A stretch of DNA of 64,000 nucleotides from assembly GCA_023846275.1 (NCBI GenBank), contig JAIUJO010001776.1:20001-84000 (forward strand). Direction: 5' to 3'. A program made the translations under genes and the position numbers. Below the pieces are notes generated by a model. It worked only from the letters and a program-made list of their open reading frames with translations, was not told the DNA's origin and did no database searches. This stretch comes from Vanilla planifolia (Eukaryota > Streptophyta > Magnoliopsida > Asparagales > Orchidaceae). The stretch's first letter is position 1; the number at the start of each line of letters is the position of its first letter. Of the stretch, positions 49,433 to 61,887 are shown in pieces.

Positions 49433-51412
49433 TTTACAAAAGCTAAGAAATCAAAGTTGTGTGATTATGTTTTTTAAGGTATGTAACCATTTCTAAAAAT
49501 TCCTAATTTATTAAACTTATTAACTTCTAAAGTAAATTTAATGTTTTTATATATATTTGAAAACATATTATGATATAAATATTTTACTTATATGAAGTAA
49601 ATAAAAAATTACATAGACTACAATTTTTTATAATAATGATGTTAATACAAAAGAATTTCTACCATCACATTATCATTCTTACAAATTAAAAGTTAAATTA
49701 CATAATAAATATCAATAATAAAATATATACTTATCAAAAAATATTATACATTATATTATGTCACAAAAGAGATATCTTAAGTATTGTTAATAGACAAGTT
49801 GAATATGAGATAACAGAGATGGAGAAAACTATTTTTTGAAAGAGATAAAGTAACTAATTGATAACAAGAAAAAGGATAGAAAAGTAATAGAGAGAGATGA
49901 GAGATGATTTAATGAAAAAAAAAAGGAAAAAGAGAAGATAGAATTGATAAAGTGAATAAAGTTAAACTTATAATATTTATTTATATTACAAGTTAATCAT
50001 ATATAATATTTAATAGTGATAAAATAAATTTTTTTTTCATATCTATTATTTATTTTAAATATCAAAAAATATTTTAAAAAGTATTTAATTATTAAATTAA
50101 TAATATTTTTAATATTTAAATCTTCAAAATTTTAATTAATATATACTATTATTATTCTAATATATTGTCAATATATGATGTAATATAGATATTAAATATA
50201 AATAATATTTAACATTAATGATTTAATTTTAGATTTTTATAATTTTATAATATAATACTACTATATTTAAAATTTGATATTGTATAAAAAAAGGGACAAT
50301 TCAAGGTTTTATGATTATTATTTTTCAAAAAGTAAATCATAATAATAATATTTTATTTTTATTCAAGAACTTAGAAATTATGTAAACTACTATTTTTTAT
50401 AACATAGATATAATAAACATGATTTTCTTTTATTAGGTTTTCATTTTTATAAAAGTTATATATTAAACTTTGATATATAAAAATTTTATAAACATTCTTA
50501 ATTGATGTTCTTAAAAATAGATAATAGAGATAGTGATAAGTATTTTAAAAGAAAGTGAAAATTCATAGATTGATAAAAGGATGATAAATTGAAAATTATA
50601 ATTGCAAATGATATGTGATGTTTTAATAGAATGGAAAAAAAGAGAGAACCTAAAAGATAGTAAGAATAAATAAAAAGGGGAAAGAAAGAGAAATGAGAAA
50701 GTTGTGATGGATAAATGAGAAGTTAGTGAGAGAATGTGTTGGACATTAAGATAAAAAGAGAAAAGTGATAAATATAAATTAATAGAAGTAAAATTTTAAT
50801 AATAAAAGTATAATATTTATTAAATATAAAAAATTAACCATACATAATATTTATTAATTTTAAAATATAAAAACTATTTAAGGTTCATTATTATTTTAGA
50901 ATGTTACAAATATTTAAAGAATATTTTGAAAATTAATTTTATATAATCTGACACATACATAAAAATAAGTAAATTAATTAAATAATAAATAATATAGTTA
51001 TTCTTATAAATTTTCTTTATTTGATAAAATATATATAATTAATATAAATAATATTTAATATTAATGAAAAAATTTTAGATTTCTTATTTTTCATAATATA
51101 AAGTTGCTTTATTTATAGAATTGGATGCACACCTTATATATTGTTATAAAATTAAATTAATTCTAATTTATTATAATATATATATAAGTTAATAAATATA
51201 AAAATTATTAAACTTATTATTTCATTATATCATATGATGTGTCTTAATCCATATTATTTAAAATAGATGATAATGTTATAAACTTTTTATCTTCCATTAA
51301 TTATTAAATATGTAATTACAAACTATCTTTTAAATAATTTAATTTTTTTTATTTTAACACATTATTCAAATTAGTTGTCATTCACTAGAAAAAAATAATG
51401 TTATGAAATAAT
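49433..51412. repeat. 5S spacers with a lost subtype B 5S (about 2 kb)
   Basis: GA-rich blocks at 49795-49965 and 50510-50780. Between them, at about 50285, late spacer sequence jumps to a subtype B upstream segment (ATTATTTTTCAAAAAGTAAA) with the 5S deleted, as at 44480. The rest is AT-rich. Confidence 0.75.
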
Positions 51413-51532
51413 ATGAGTAACATGAGTACTTATCAATAGGCCACTCATCCTAATAATACTCTTGTCTAAGATTTCCTAACTTTTGAGTTCTAATGACATC
51501 TAGTGCTATAATTGTATTTTGGTCACACATGC
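51413..51532 (-). pseudogene. 5S rRNA pseudogene 27 (subtype C)
   Basis: ATGAGTAACATGAGTACTTA, GGCCACTCATCCTAATAATA, ATGACATCTAGTGCTATAAT. Full length. Confidence 0.89.
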
Positions 51533-52715
51533 ATGCAAAAGTCAAATAATCTTAGTTGTACTATTATTTTAATGATAATAAATCGTTTCTCAAAAAACCT
51601 AAATCATCAAGTACTTGAATTTTTTTAAAAAGTTATGCTTATCATATATTGTTAATATTTTATAATATCAATATTTTATTTTTATAAAATTGATAAAATA
51701 TTAAATAAACTATTATTTTTGAAAATATTGACAATAATATATAAGATTATCATTCAATAAATTATCATTCTTTTAAGTAAAAATTTAAATTATCTACAAA
51801 ACAAAAATAATGAAATATATAGTTACAATTAATATTATATATTGAAGTATGTCATATGAGTGATTTCATAAGCATTGTTAATTGGCAGACATAGAAAAAC
51901 ATAATGGACATAGAAATAAATATTCTATAAGAGAGAAACTTATAGATTATTAAGAGTAAAATAGAAAAAAGAATAATAATAGATATAGATGAGAGATTAT
52001 TTAATAAAAAAGACAAAAAAGGAGAATAAAGAGTAGATGGAAGAAAAAATTAAAAGGTGGAAGGGAGGGAAATGACAAATTAAAGAACAATAAAGGAGAG
52101 AGAGGCAAAGAAGAATATTTTATGATATATACTAAAGAGAAAAAATGATAATAAGAGAGAACTAGAGGTGAGTAAATTTGATATACATTGACATAAATTG
52201 AAAAATGTGAGAAATAATTAAATAAAATGAAAATTTTAATAATCAATCTATAATTTTAATAATATATAATAATTTAATCTTATATAATATCTAACAATAA
52301 AAGTATACAAACGTTTGTGTTTCATTATTACTTAAGAATATTACAAATATTTAAATTTTTTATTAATTTAAAATTATTTTTTATCCTAATATTTTATATT
52401 ATAATATTTCTATCTTTAAAAAATTCAATACATAATGCATATATGCAATTATAAACAAAAATTAATTCTAATTTATTATAATCAAAATAAGTTATTTTGT
52501 TGGATATATAACTAAATTGAAGTTATGATTTTATTGTATCAAATGATATGTCATATCTACTATTACATAAAAAATATAACAATTTTATAAACTTATTTTT
52601 AAGAAATTTATCATTGTGTGGAAATTATTAACTATCGTTTATAATACTTTTTTTACAATATAATGCTATAAAAATTTGTTTTTGTTCATTAGAAAAAGGA
52701 ATGTCATGCAAAAAT
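51533..52715. repeat. 5S spacer, subtype C (about 1.2 kb)
   Basis: TTAATGATAATAAATCGTTT, AGTTATGCTTATCATATATT, GA-rich block 51890-52220, standard AT-rich remainder. Confidence 0.78.
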
Positions 52716-52834
52716 ATGTGCAACACTAGGACATTTATAGAGGTCACCCACCATAACACCACTCTCACCTAAGCAAGCTTAACTTTGGAGTTCTAACATT
52801 ATGCAATGCTAAAATGCTAGTGTGATCAACATGC
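52716..52834 (-). pseudogene. 5S rRNA pseudogene 28 (subtype D)
   Basis: ATGTGCAACACTAGGACATT, AGAGGTCACCCACCATAACA, CACTCTCACCTAAGCAAGC, TTAACTTTGGAGTTCTAAC. Shares its 3' end with pseudogene 14. Confidence 0.91.
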
Positions 52835-53462
52835 TTAAAAAAGAAAAATTATTGTAGTTGTGTTATTATGTTTTTTTATTTATCATAATATATTATAATA
52901 TAATTAATTTTTTAAAAAAATTAATAAATAATTTGATAAACTATTATTTTTGAAAAAGTAGATAGTTATAAATTAAATCTTCTTTAATTATGTTACATTT
53001 CTTACAAATAAAATATTTAAGTTACATAATTAATATTATAAATAAAATATATACTTGCCATATATATTATATATTAAACTATACAACTTGAGAGATTTAT
53101 TAAATATTATTATTTGATGGCCTAAAAAATAATAATGTCAAAGATGATTATTCTAAAAGAGAGAGAAAGTGATGGATTGATAAGAGAAAATAGTAATAAA
53201 AGAGAGATGAGTGATGAATTAATAAAAAAGAAAATAAATGAGGGTACATAAAAAAGATATAGAGAATAAAACAATAAATGAAAAAGAGAGAAATAAGAAA
53301 GTAAAGAAGGATAAAAAAATTGAAAGAGACTAAGAATAATGTGAAGAGATGGAGAATGAAGACAAAAAAACAAGGATAATAATAATAAAAGAAATAAGTG
53401 TGAAAATTTGAAAGAGAAATAAGTGAGAAAACTAATTTAATAAAATTAACTATCAAAAACTA
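52835..53462. repeat. 5S spacer, subtype D (about 630 bases)
   Basis: GTAGTTGTGTTATTATGTTT, GA-rich block 53120-53435, then CTAATTTAATAAAATTAACT before the LTR-like segment. Confidence 0.78.
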
Positions 53463-54543
53463 ACATTTTGCCATAATGAACCATGACAGTTCAGTGGTAG
53501 TTACTTCTCAATGAGGTTTCATACATAATCAAACGAAAAAATTCCAATTTTTAATCAAATAAATGATTACATGTCCATAAATCAAACAAAACACATTCAA
53601 CAAGCCTGTTCGATGCTCGACTAATTAGCTTCCAAACACAGCAAAGCTAAGCATCCAAGTTACTTTGCTAACGATAATGGCTATGCAAATCTTTATAAGA
53701 AAAAAAAGTATAATGATATGAACAATATGGGACATAACAACCATATTTTTTGCATGGTGAATTCCTAAATGGAGGGACTGAGGTGCACTGTCCGATCGAG
53801 CATTTTCACGAGTGATTTTATCATTCATACTATCAATACCATATTTGTAAAAGAATAGACTCAATTGCATCAGCCTAACAACACAGTTTTTGGGATCAGA
53901 CCGTGCTGGAGCATTCTAATTGAATGGCTACTATGCAACAACTATTTTAGCTATTATTTCAATCCACTGGAGTTTTTATTTATTTATTTAATTCTTAATT
54001 AAAATATTGTAAGAGTTGCAAACATCCTTATGACAAAATTTGGTGTTTGGTATGTGGTTTTAGCCATTACAAATTGCATTTAATAGGAGATTTTGGTACA
54101 AAAACAAGAAAAAATTTTATTATGTGATGCCAAGAGAAAATAATGAACTCGTTAGCACTTTTTGGCATCATTGTTTTTATGCACTGTTGCACCATTCTCT
54201 TGTCAAACTTCTGAAATTCTTTGCTTGCTCAAATAAGCTAAGTTTTTAATTTTTCTTGTATTTAATTCATTTAATTAAGATACTTATGTATTTTTAATGA
54301 TTTCATCAAGCATATAATTTTTGTTTATTAATTAAGGTGTTATGTCGCTAAATATTTTTCTTTTTTTCATTTCATTTCATTATAAGGCTATAATAGTTAG
54401 AGTCATTTGTCTTCATTTTGTAAGGGTTTAGACTAGTTGTCTTCTAACAAAAGGCTTATTATATTACGTTTGTGTAGTCTTTTCTTGTGATGGTTTCTGG
54501 CCTATTTTATAAGCTGAACCACCTAAAAATTTGTTGTGTACAT
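53463..54543 (+). mobile_element. Old LTR-like segment E, most complete copy
   Basis: Spans the whole family: TTTGCCATAATGAACCATGA at the left, CATAACAACCATATTTTTTG, AAAATTTGGTGTTTGGTATG, AAAGGCTTATTATATTACG, and AAGCTGAACCACCTAAAAAT at about 54510. No coding part, primer site or polypurine tract is attached, so a solo LTR is the simplest reading if it is an LTR. Two short minus-strand frames here are chance. Confidence 0.55.
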
Positions 54544-54801
54544 GTATAATTATTATTGATTTTTTAATTGCATGATTTTTATAAAACATAATATGTTATT
54601 AAAATAAAATTAAATTCATAGAAAATAACTTTTATATATTTTTTAAAGTTAAATAAAAAGTACTATAAACAATTTATTAAAATATTTTGTAATAAATGAA
54701 ACTTTTATTCATAATAATTGACCCACTTTTATTAAGCATCAATTTAGGCATCTTATTAAAATTAATTATCTTCAATGAGAAAACAAGTGCTATGAAAAAA
54801 T
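54544..54801. repeat. AT-rich stretch after LTR-like segment E
   Basis: Related to 47813-48049. Ends with GAGAAAACAAGTGCTATG, the usual sequence just beyond a 5S 3' end. Confidence 0.7.
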
Positions 54802-54921
54802 ATGTGAAACATAACGACTTTTTAAGAGATGAACCATCCTAATTGTACTCTAACCCAAGCATGCCTAACTCTAGAGTTTTAATGGATTCCAATGCTATAA
54901 TGTTGTTGTGGTCACAAATGC
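54802..54921 (-). pseudogene. 5S rRNA pseudogene 29 (subtype A)
   Basis: CTAACCCAAGCATGCCTAAC, TCTAGAGTTTTAATGGATTC, CAATGCTATAATGTTGTTGT. Full length. Confidence 0.89.
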
Positions 54922-56145
54922 ATGCAAAAAAGAAAAATTCATAGTTTTGTGATTATTGTTTAGAAAATAAAGAACTATTTAAAAAAGTTTTTAAATTAAC
55001 AAGTGAATGTACTTCAAAAAACTTTTATAAACATATTTTACCAACAATAATACATAAAAATATCAATATTTTGTTTGTATAAAATAAATAAATAATTAAA
55101 TATATTATTATATCGAAAATATTATATGTTATATTATGTCGCAAAAGAGATCTCTTAAATATTTTTAATTGATGAGCTAAAAAGGAGATAATGAAGATAG
55201 AGATAAATATTTTGTAAAAGAGAGAATATCATGAATTAATAATAGAAAAATAAATAGAAAATTATAATAGAGAGAGATTAGAGATGATCTATCAAAGAGA
55301 AAAAAAGAGAGAAAACAAAAGAGATAGAGAGAATAAATAAAAAAGTAAAATAGAGTGAGAAATGAGAAAGAAAAGATGGATAGTAGAAAATGATAGAGAA
55401 CAAAAAAATAAAAAAGATAAAAAATGAAGAGACAAATAAGAATAATAGTAAGTGTAAGAAGAAACTAAGAGAATTTAAGAGATAGTAAGATTATGAAAAA
55501 TAAGTGAGAAAAAATTGAATAAAAGTAAAACATTAATAACTAAACTTATAATATTTATTAAATATTACAAATTAATCACATATATTTAATAATAATAAGA
55601 TATAAAAACTATATTTTTTATTTACTTTTATTTTGTAATATTATAAATATCTAAAAACTGTTTTGATTATTAATTTAATATTTATTTTTTCATACTTAAA
55701 GAAAAGATAAATAATAAAGCTTATAATCATTATAATATATTACCACTTTTTGATGTGATATGGATATTGAAAATAAATAGTATTTAAAACTTATTATTTT
55801 ATTTTAGAATTATAATATTTTATAATATAATAATGTTATATTTTAAATTCTATACATTATATATATATATATATATATATAATTAATAAATTATTATTTA
55901 TTATATTTTTATAAGTATTTTTCTTAAAATTAAACTATATTAAAGTTATCATTTTATTATATCACATGTCACATGATATTTATTGTTTCATGAAATTGAC
56001 AAAAAATGCAATTAAACTATTATTAATAATTAATTACAAAATTGGTACTTATAAACTAAAGTTTATAACTATTTAATTCTTTTTAAAAGTAACATATTAT
56101 TAAAATCAATTATTATTCTTTATCAAAATGAATCCTATGCACAAA
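54922..56145. repeat. 5S spacer, subtype A (about 1.2 kb)
   Basis: TTCATAGTTTTGTGATTATT near 54938, GA-rich block 55165-55520, and a TA dinucleotide run at about 55857-55881. Confidence 0.8.
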
Positions 56146-56256
56146 TATCTACATCAACACTATCAAGCGGTCACCCAACTCAAAACCCTCAATCAAGCAA
56201 ACTTAACGTTGGAGTACTGATAAGATTTATTGCCATAATGCTTGTGTGGCTGCGTA
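56146..56256 (-). pseudogene. 5S rRNA pseudogene 30 (subtype B)
   Basis: ATCAACACTATCAAGCGGTC, TCACCCAACTCAAAACCCTC, CAAGCAAACTTAACGTTGG. Keeps two CpGs, one of them (AACGTT) where plant 5S has TTCGGAG. Confidence 0.87.
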
Positions 56257-57428
56257 AGAATAAAAAAGATAAATTATAATAGTTGTGTGATTATTGTCTT
56301 GAAAAGTAATGAATCAAAATATATTTTAACAATAATATTTTATTTATATTAACTCCATACAAATTTACATAAACTCTCATTTTTTATAATGTAAATATTG
56401 ATACATATGATTTACTTTTATTAAGTTATCATTCTTATAAAAAAATAATAAATTACACTAAAAAATATAAATAATAAAAAATAATATTTCTCACCCACGT
56501 TATAGATTAAACTATGATATATATATGAGATTTCTTAAATTTTGTTAATTGATATTTTAGTAAGACTTAATAGAGATAGTGACAACCATTTTAAAAGGGA
56601 GAGAAAAGTCATAGATTGATGAGAGCCAGATAAAAAGAAAAATAATTATAGAGAGAGATGAGAGAAGATTTAATGAAGAGAAAAAGAAAAGAGGGAACCT
56701 AAAAAAGATATTAGGAACAAAATAAAGCGAAAGAGTGAAAAAATAAGAAATTAGATAATGATAGAGGTGAGAGAGAGAAGTTGAGAAGAATATAAAGGCT
56801 TAGAAAATAAAGTGACAATTAAGAGAATGGTAATAAAAGAAAGAAATAAGTTAGAGAATATGTGAAAAAAATAATTTAATAATGGTTAAATTTTAATAAT
56901 TAAAATTATTGTGTTTATTAAATATAAAAATATAATCATACATAATATTTTTTTATTTAAAAATTATAAAACTATTTGAGGTTTATTATTATTTTAGAAT
57001 ACTACAAATATTTGAAAAATAAGTCTTTACTATTAATTTAATAGTATTTTATTGTTACTTAAAAAAATTAATTAAATAATAAACAATATAATTATTCTTA
57101 TATGTTATGTTTATTTTATATAATATAGACAATATATATAAATATTATTTAAGACTAACGAAATAATTCTTTTATTTCTTTTTTTATAATAATATTAATT
57201 TATTTACAAAATATATACATAACATAAATATACTATTTTAAACTTAAATTAATTCAAGTTTATTATAGTTTATATAAGTTATTTTGCTTAAAATTAAACA
57301 AAATTAAAGTTATTATTTTATTATATCATATGGTGCGTCATATTTATTATTATATAAAATTAATCACAATGTTATATAGTTGTTATTAAATATTAATTAT
57401 TTAAATGTTAATAATTTTGTTTTTTAAC
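56257..57428. repeat. 5S spacer, subtype B (about 1.17 kb)
   Basis: AATAGTTGTGTGATTATTGT near 56278, GA-rich block 56570-56870, AT-rich remainder with TATCATATGGTGCGTCATAT. Confidence 0.78.
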
Positions 57429-57540
57429 TCTGATGACTTCTCAAGAAGCCACTATTGCTAATAATACTCTTGCCTAAGAATGCTTAACTTTGTAGTTCTC
57501 ATTAGATCTAATGCTATAATGTTTGTGCAGTCGAACATGC
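57429..57540 (-). pseudogene. 5S rRNA pseudogene 31 (subtype C)
   Basis: ATGACTTCTCAAGAAGCCAC, TACTCTTGCCTAAGAATGC, TTAACTTTGTAGTTCTCATT, AGTCGAACATGC. The extreme 3' end is lost. Confidence 0.88.
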
Positions 57541-58641
57541 ATTGAAAAGTTAACTTATTATAGTTTTGTGATTATCATCTTGAAGATAATGAATCTTTTC
57601 TAAAATAATATAAAATATCAAGTACATGCACTTTTTTAAAAAATTATGCTAATGATATATATGTTAATATATTCTAATATCAATATTTTATTTATCTAAA
57701 ATTTAAGAAAATTACACAAGCTATTATTTTCAAAATGTTAACATAATAGATCTAGCTTTCCTTTAATACATTATCATTATTACAAATAAAAAATTAAATT
57801 TCAAAAAAATATAAATAATAAAACATACAATTATCATTAATATTATATATTAAATGACATAATATGAGAGATTTCATAAATATTATTAATTGATAGACAT
57901 AATAAAAGATGGTTGAGATAGAAATAACTATTTTGAGAGAGAGATAAAGAACATTACAGATTGACAAGAGTTTAAAGAGAAAAATAATAACGTAGATCAC
58001 ATTATTTAATGGAGGAGAAGAGAAAATGGAGAATATAGAGGAGATAGACTAAACAAATAAAAAAAGTAGAAGCTAGTAAAATGAGAAATTAAAGAAGGAT
58101 AAAGGAGACATAGATTCAAAGATGATTACTAGGAAAAAAAAGTGAGAGAATATAAGAATTATTCACATAAAGAGAAAAAAGTCAGAAATAATTCAATAAA
58201 AATTAAATTTGAATAATCGTACTTATAGTATTTATAAAAAATAATAAGTTAATCTTTTAAAATATATAATAATAAAAAAATAAAAATTGTTTGAGGCTTA
58301 TTTTTATTTTATAGTATTATAAATATTTTAAAAATATTTTGATTATTAATTTAATAATATTTTTCTCTAACAATCTATAATATAATATTCTTTTATATAA
58401 AAAAATTCAGTGCAAATCATGTATATGTTATTAAGAATATATATTAATTCTAATTTATTATAATTGATTCAAGTTATTTTGCTAAATATTTAACTAAATT
58501 ATAGCATTTTTACATACCATATGATGTGCTATATTTATTATAATATAAAATTGATAATAATTTAATAAACTTATTTTTAAAAATTAATTATTTAACGTTA
58601 ATTATGTGTTATTCATTACAAAAAGGAATTCTATGAAAAAT
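57541..58641. repeat. 5S spacer, subtype C (about 1.1 kb)
   Basis: TCTTGAAGATAATGAATCTT, AATATCAAGTACATGCACTT, GA-rich block 57895-58190, AT-rich remainder. Confidence 0.78.
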
Positions 58642-58760
58642 ATGTGAGCATTGAGATGTTAAAAGAGGTGACCATTCCAACACTACTCTTGCCCAAGTAT
58701 GCTTATCTTTTAGAATTTTTGGGATATCCAATGCTAAAATACTTGTGTGGTCAAACATGC
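58642..58760 (-). pseudogene. 5S rRNA pseudogene 32 (subtype D, short spacer form)
   Basis: GAGGTGACCATTCCAACACT, ACTCTTGCCCAAGTATGC, CTTGTGTGGTCAAACATGC. Its 5' end jumps straight to GA-rich sequence (AGAAGAAAGGTAGAACATAA), matching the junction next to pseudogene 12. Confidence 0.89.
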
Positions 58761-58973
58761 AAACAAAGAAGAAAGGTAGAACATAAAAAAGATGAAAAAA
58801 TTAAATAAAAAAGTGAAACATAGCGAGAAATGAGAAACTAAAGAACGATAGAGAATTAAGATACAAATAAAAGAGTGATAATAAGAGAGAGAAGAAAGTG
58901 AGAGAATGTGTTAGACATTAAGGTAAAGAGAAATAAATAAGAAAAATAATTTACTAAAAGTTAATTACATGAC
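58761..58973. repeat. GA-rich block abutting pseudogene 32
   Basis: Counterpart of 29550-29812; ends AAAATAATTTACTAAAAGTT. Confidence 0.75.
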
Positions 58974-60140
58974 ATGAATGGATCACCATAGTGAACACAA
59001 TGATTCAATGGTCATTACTTCTAAATGTTATTTGGTACATAATCAATTCCAAACATTCCATTTTTTGATCAACTCATAAATTACACCTCTGTAACTGAAA
59101 ACAACAATATTTAGGTTACTCTTTGGTCACTTGGGCGATATGTTCCCAAACCTAACATAGGCCAGCCAACCAAGTCAATTGGATACTTTAAATGGTTATG
59201 GAAATCATTATAAGGAGAAAAACATAATGCTGATAAGCAATGTGGGAAAAAATGGAAATTTTTTGCACGATGAATTTCTAAATGGTAAAATTAGTTATGT
59301 ATCTCCTGATTAGGCATTTTTGTAAATAAACAGTCACCATCGCATTTTATCTTTCAAACCGCTAATTCTTTCAGTCATACGATTGCACTATAACTTGATC
59401 ACACAATTTGTGTTTCTTCTATTAGCCAAGTTAAATCTGACCACCAGATTGTGATTTTGATCTAATAGACAAGATCAATTTTATATTTGTAAAGTATAGA
59501 TTCAATATCATCCATCTGATCTCTTAATTTTGGGATCAAATGGTCCCAAATCATTCTGATCGGACGGGTATTGTGCAATGGCTATTTAGTTGTTATTTTG
59601 AGTAGGTTGAGAGTTATTTATTTATTTCCTATTTCAAATGCTATTACAGCTACAAAAAATTATAATGGCTAAATTTTGTGTTTAGTAAGAATTACAAATT
59701 TCATGCAATTAGGAGATTTTTGTACTAAAAAAAGAAGAAAAATTTTGGTATGATTGTAACAAAAGATATTTGGCTGTTAGTAGCTCATGTATGTTCTCAT
59801 TTTCACACAATGCTATGCCATTCACTCATCAAACTTTGAAAATTATTTTCCTTCTCAAATTAGCTAAGTTATTATTTTTTTTTATACTTATTTCATATAA
59901 TTAAGATAGTTGTGTCGCTTTAATGATTTCATCAGGCATAACATTTTTGATATATTGATATAAATTCAATGAAAATGAATGTCTTTTTTTCATTTTGTTT
60001 TATTGCATGGCTATAGTAGGCCTATTCTGTTTATTATATTTTATGATCGTAGTAGTCTCTCTTATTTGTCTCTTTGTTGTGCGAGTTTTTCCTACCCATC
60101 TTTTGACAAAAGTCTTATATTGTGTTGTTTTTTCTTAAAA
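58974..60140 (+). mobile_element. Old LTR-like segment F
   Basis: Closest to segment A along its whole length (both have CATAATCAATT-CAAACATT and TTGGATACTTT-AA-GGTTA). Contains AATGCTGATAAGCAATGTGG and, near its right side, TTTTGACAAAAGTCTTATAT. Ends at about 60140 by joining a late spacer segment. The 67-codon plus-strand frame at 59979 is chance. Confidence 0.52.
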
Positions 60141-60679
60141 TGGAAAAACATGACAAAAAATGAAATAAAAATAAAATATTAATAATTAAATTTATAATAT
60201 TTGTAAAATATTAACACTTAATCATATATAATATTTCATAACAATAAAATATAAAAATTAATTCAAATCTATTATTATTTTGGAATTTTACAAATGCTTA
60301 AAGAATAATTTAACTATTAATTTAACACTATTGATTTAATTTTTGATATCTAATATTTTATAATTTCATACTACTATATTTAAAAACTTTTGCACAAAAT
60401 ATGTATGCCATTATAAACATAAATTAATTCTAACTTATTATATTTTTAATATGTTATTTTTTTAAATATTAAACTATGTTAAAGTTGTTTTTCTATTATA
60501 TCATATGATGTCATTTTTATTTTAACTTGAAATTAACGAAAATGTTACAAAATTCTTATTGACAATTAATTATAAAAATGATAATTATGATTGTAATTTA
60601 TAATTATTTAATTTTTTAGAATTAAAATGTAATTAAAATGAATTACTAATTATTAAAAAAATTAATGCTATGAACAAAT
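60141..60679. repeat. Late 5S spacer (about 540 bases)
   Basis: Starts AAAAACATGACAAAAAATG, with no GA block. Includes TATCATATGATGTCATTTTT at about 60498. The subtype A unit expected after the LTR-like segment is missing. Confidence 0.75.
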
Positions 60680-60793
60680 ATGTGCAATAACACTCTCAAG
60701 AGGTTACTTATTCCAAAACTACTCATAACCAAGAAAGCTTAACATTGGAGGACAAATGAGACCCATTGCTATCATACTAGTATGGTCCCATTT
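60680..60793 (-). pseudogene. 5S rRNA pseudogene 33 (subtype B)
   Basis: ATGTGCAATAACACTCTCAA, GAGGTTACTTATTCCAAAAC, AAGAAAGCTTAACATTGG, ATACTAGTATGGTCCCAT. Confidence 0.87.
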
Positions 60794-61887
60794 GAACAAA
60801 AAAGCCAAATAATCATAGTTGTGTGAATATTGTCTTGAAAATAATGAAACATAATATACTTCAATATAATATTTTATTAAAATAAAATTTACTAAAAAAA
60901 TTTCTTAAATTTTTATTTTTTATAACATAGATATTAATATATAAGATTTTTCTTTATTATTTTATCAGACTTATATATAAAAATAAAATTACATAAAAAG
61001 TACAAAAAATAACAATATATAGTTTTCATAAATATTATATATAAAATTATCTCATTTGAGGGATTTCTTAAATTTTGCTAATTTATATGTTCAAAAAGAG
61101 ATAATAGAGATAGAGATAATTATTTTAAAAGGGAGAGAAAGAGTAATAAATTTTGAAGAGAAAAATAATGAAAATAATAACAAAAGAGAGAGGCGAGAGA
61201 TTATTTAATGAAGAGAAAAACAAAAGAGAACATAAAAGAGTAGTGAGAATATATAAGTAAGTGAAATAGAGAGAAAAATAAGAAAGTAAAGGAGGATAAA
61301 AGAAAGCGAGGCGAAGAAGAATATATGGATATAGAGAATAAAAAATAAATAAAAGAATGATAATAAGAGAGAGAATTAGTGAGCGAATATATGAAATATT
61401 AAGATAAATAGAATAAAATAGAAAAATAATTTGAAAGATGTTATATTTTAATAATTAAACAAATAGTATTTATTAAACATAAAAAAATAATTATATATAA
61501 TGTTTATTAATTTTAAAACAAAAACTTATTTTAGGTTTAATGATATTTTAAAATTTTATAAATATTTAAAAAAAATTATTAATTTAATATTTATTTTTCT
61601 TAATTGAAAATTAAAAAATTAATTAAGTTATGTTAATCATACTTATAATTAATATAAGTGATTTTTCTCAATATTAAATAAAATTAAATTATTATTTTAT
61701 TATATCATATGATTTGTCACATTTATTATTATATGAAATTAATATTAAATTTACAAAGTTATTATTAAATATTAATTAGTAAAATGGTATTTATAAAATA
61801 TATTTTGTAATAACTTTTTTTTTTAAATATTAACATATTATTAAAATTAATTATCACTTATTAAAGAAATAAATACAATAAAAACAT
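60794..61887. repeat. 5S spacer, subtype B (about 1.1 kb)
   Basis: TCATAGTTGTGTGAATATTG near 60814, GA-rich block 61090-61440, AT-rich remainder with TATCATATGATTTGTCACAT. Confidence 0.78.

Noticed and set aside
55857-55881. TA dinucleotide run
   Set aside because: Ordinary microsatellite within AT-rich spacer, with no matching run in other units.
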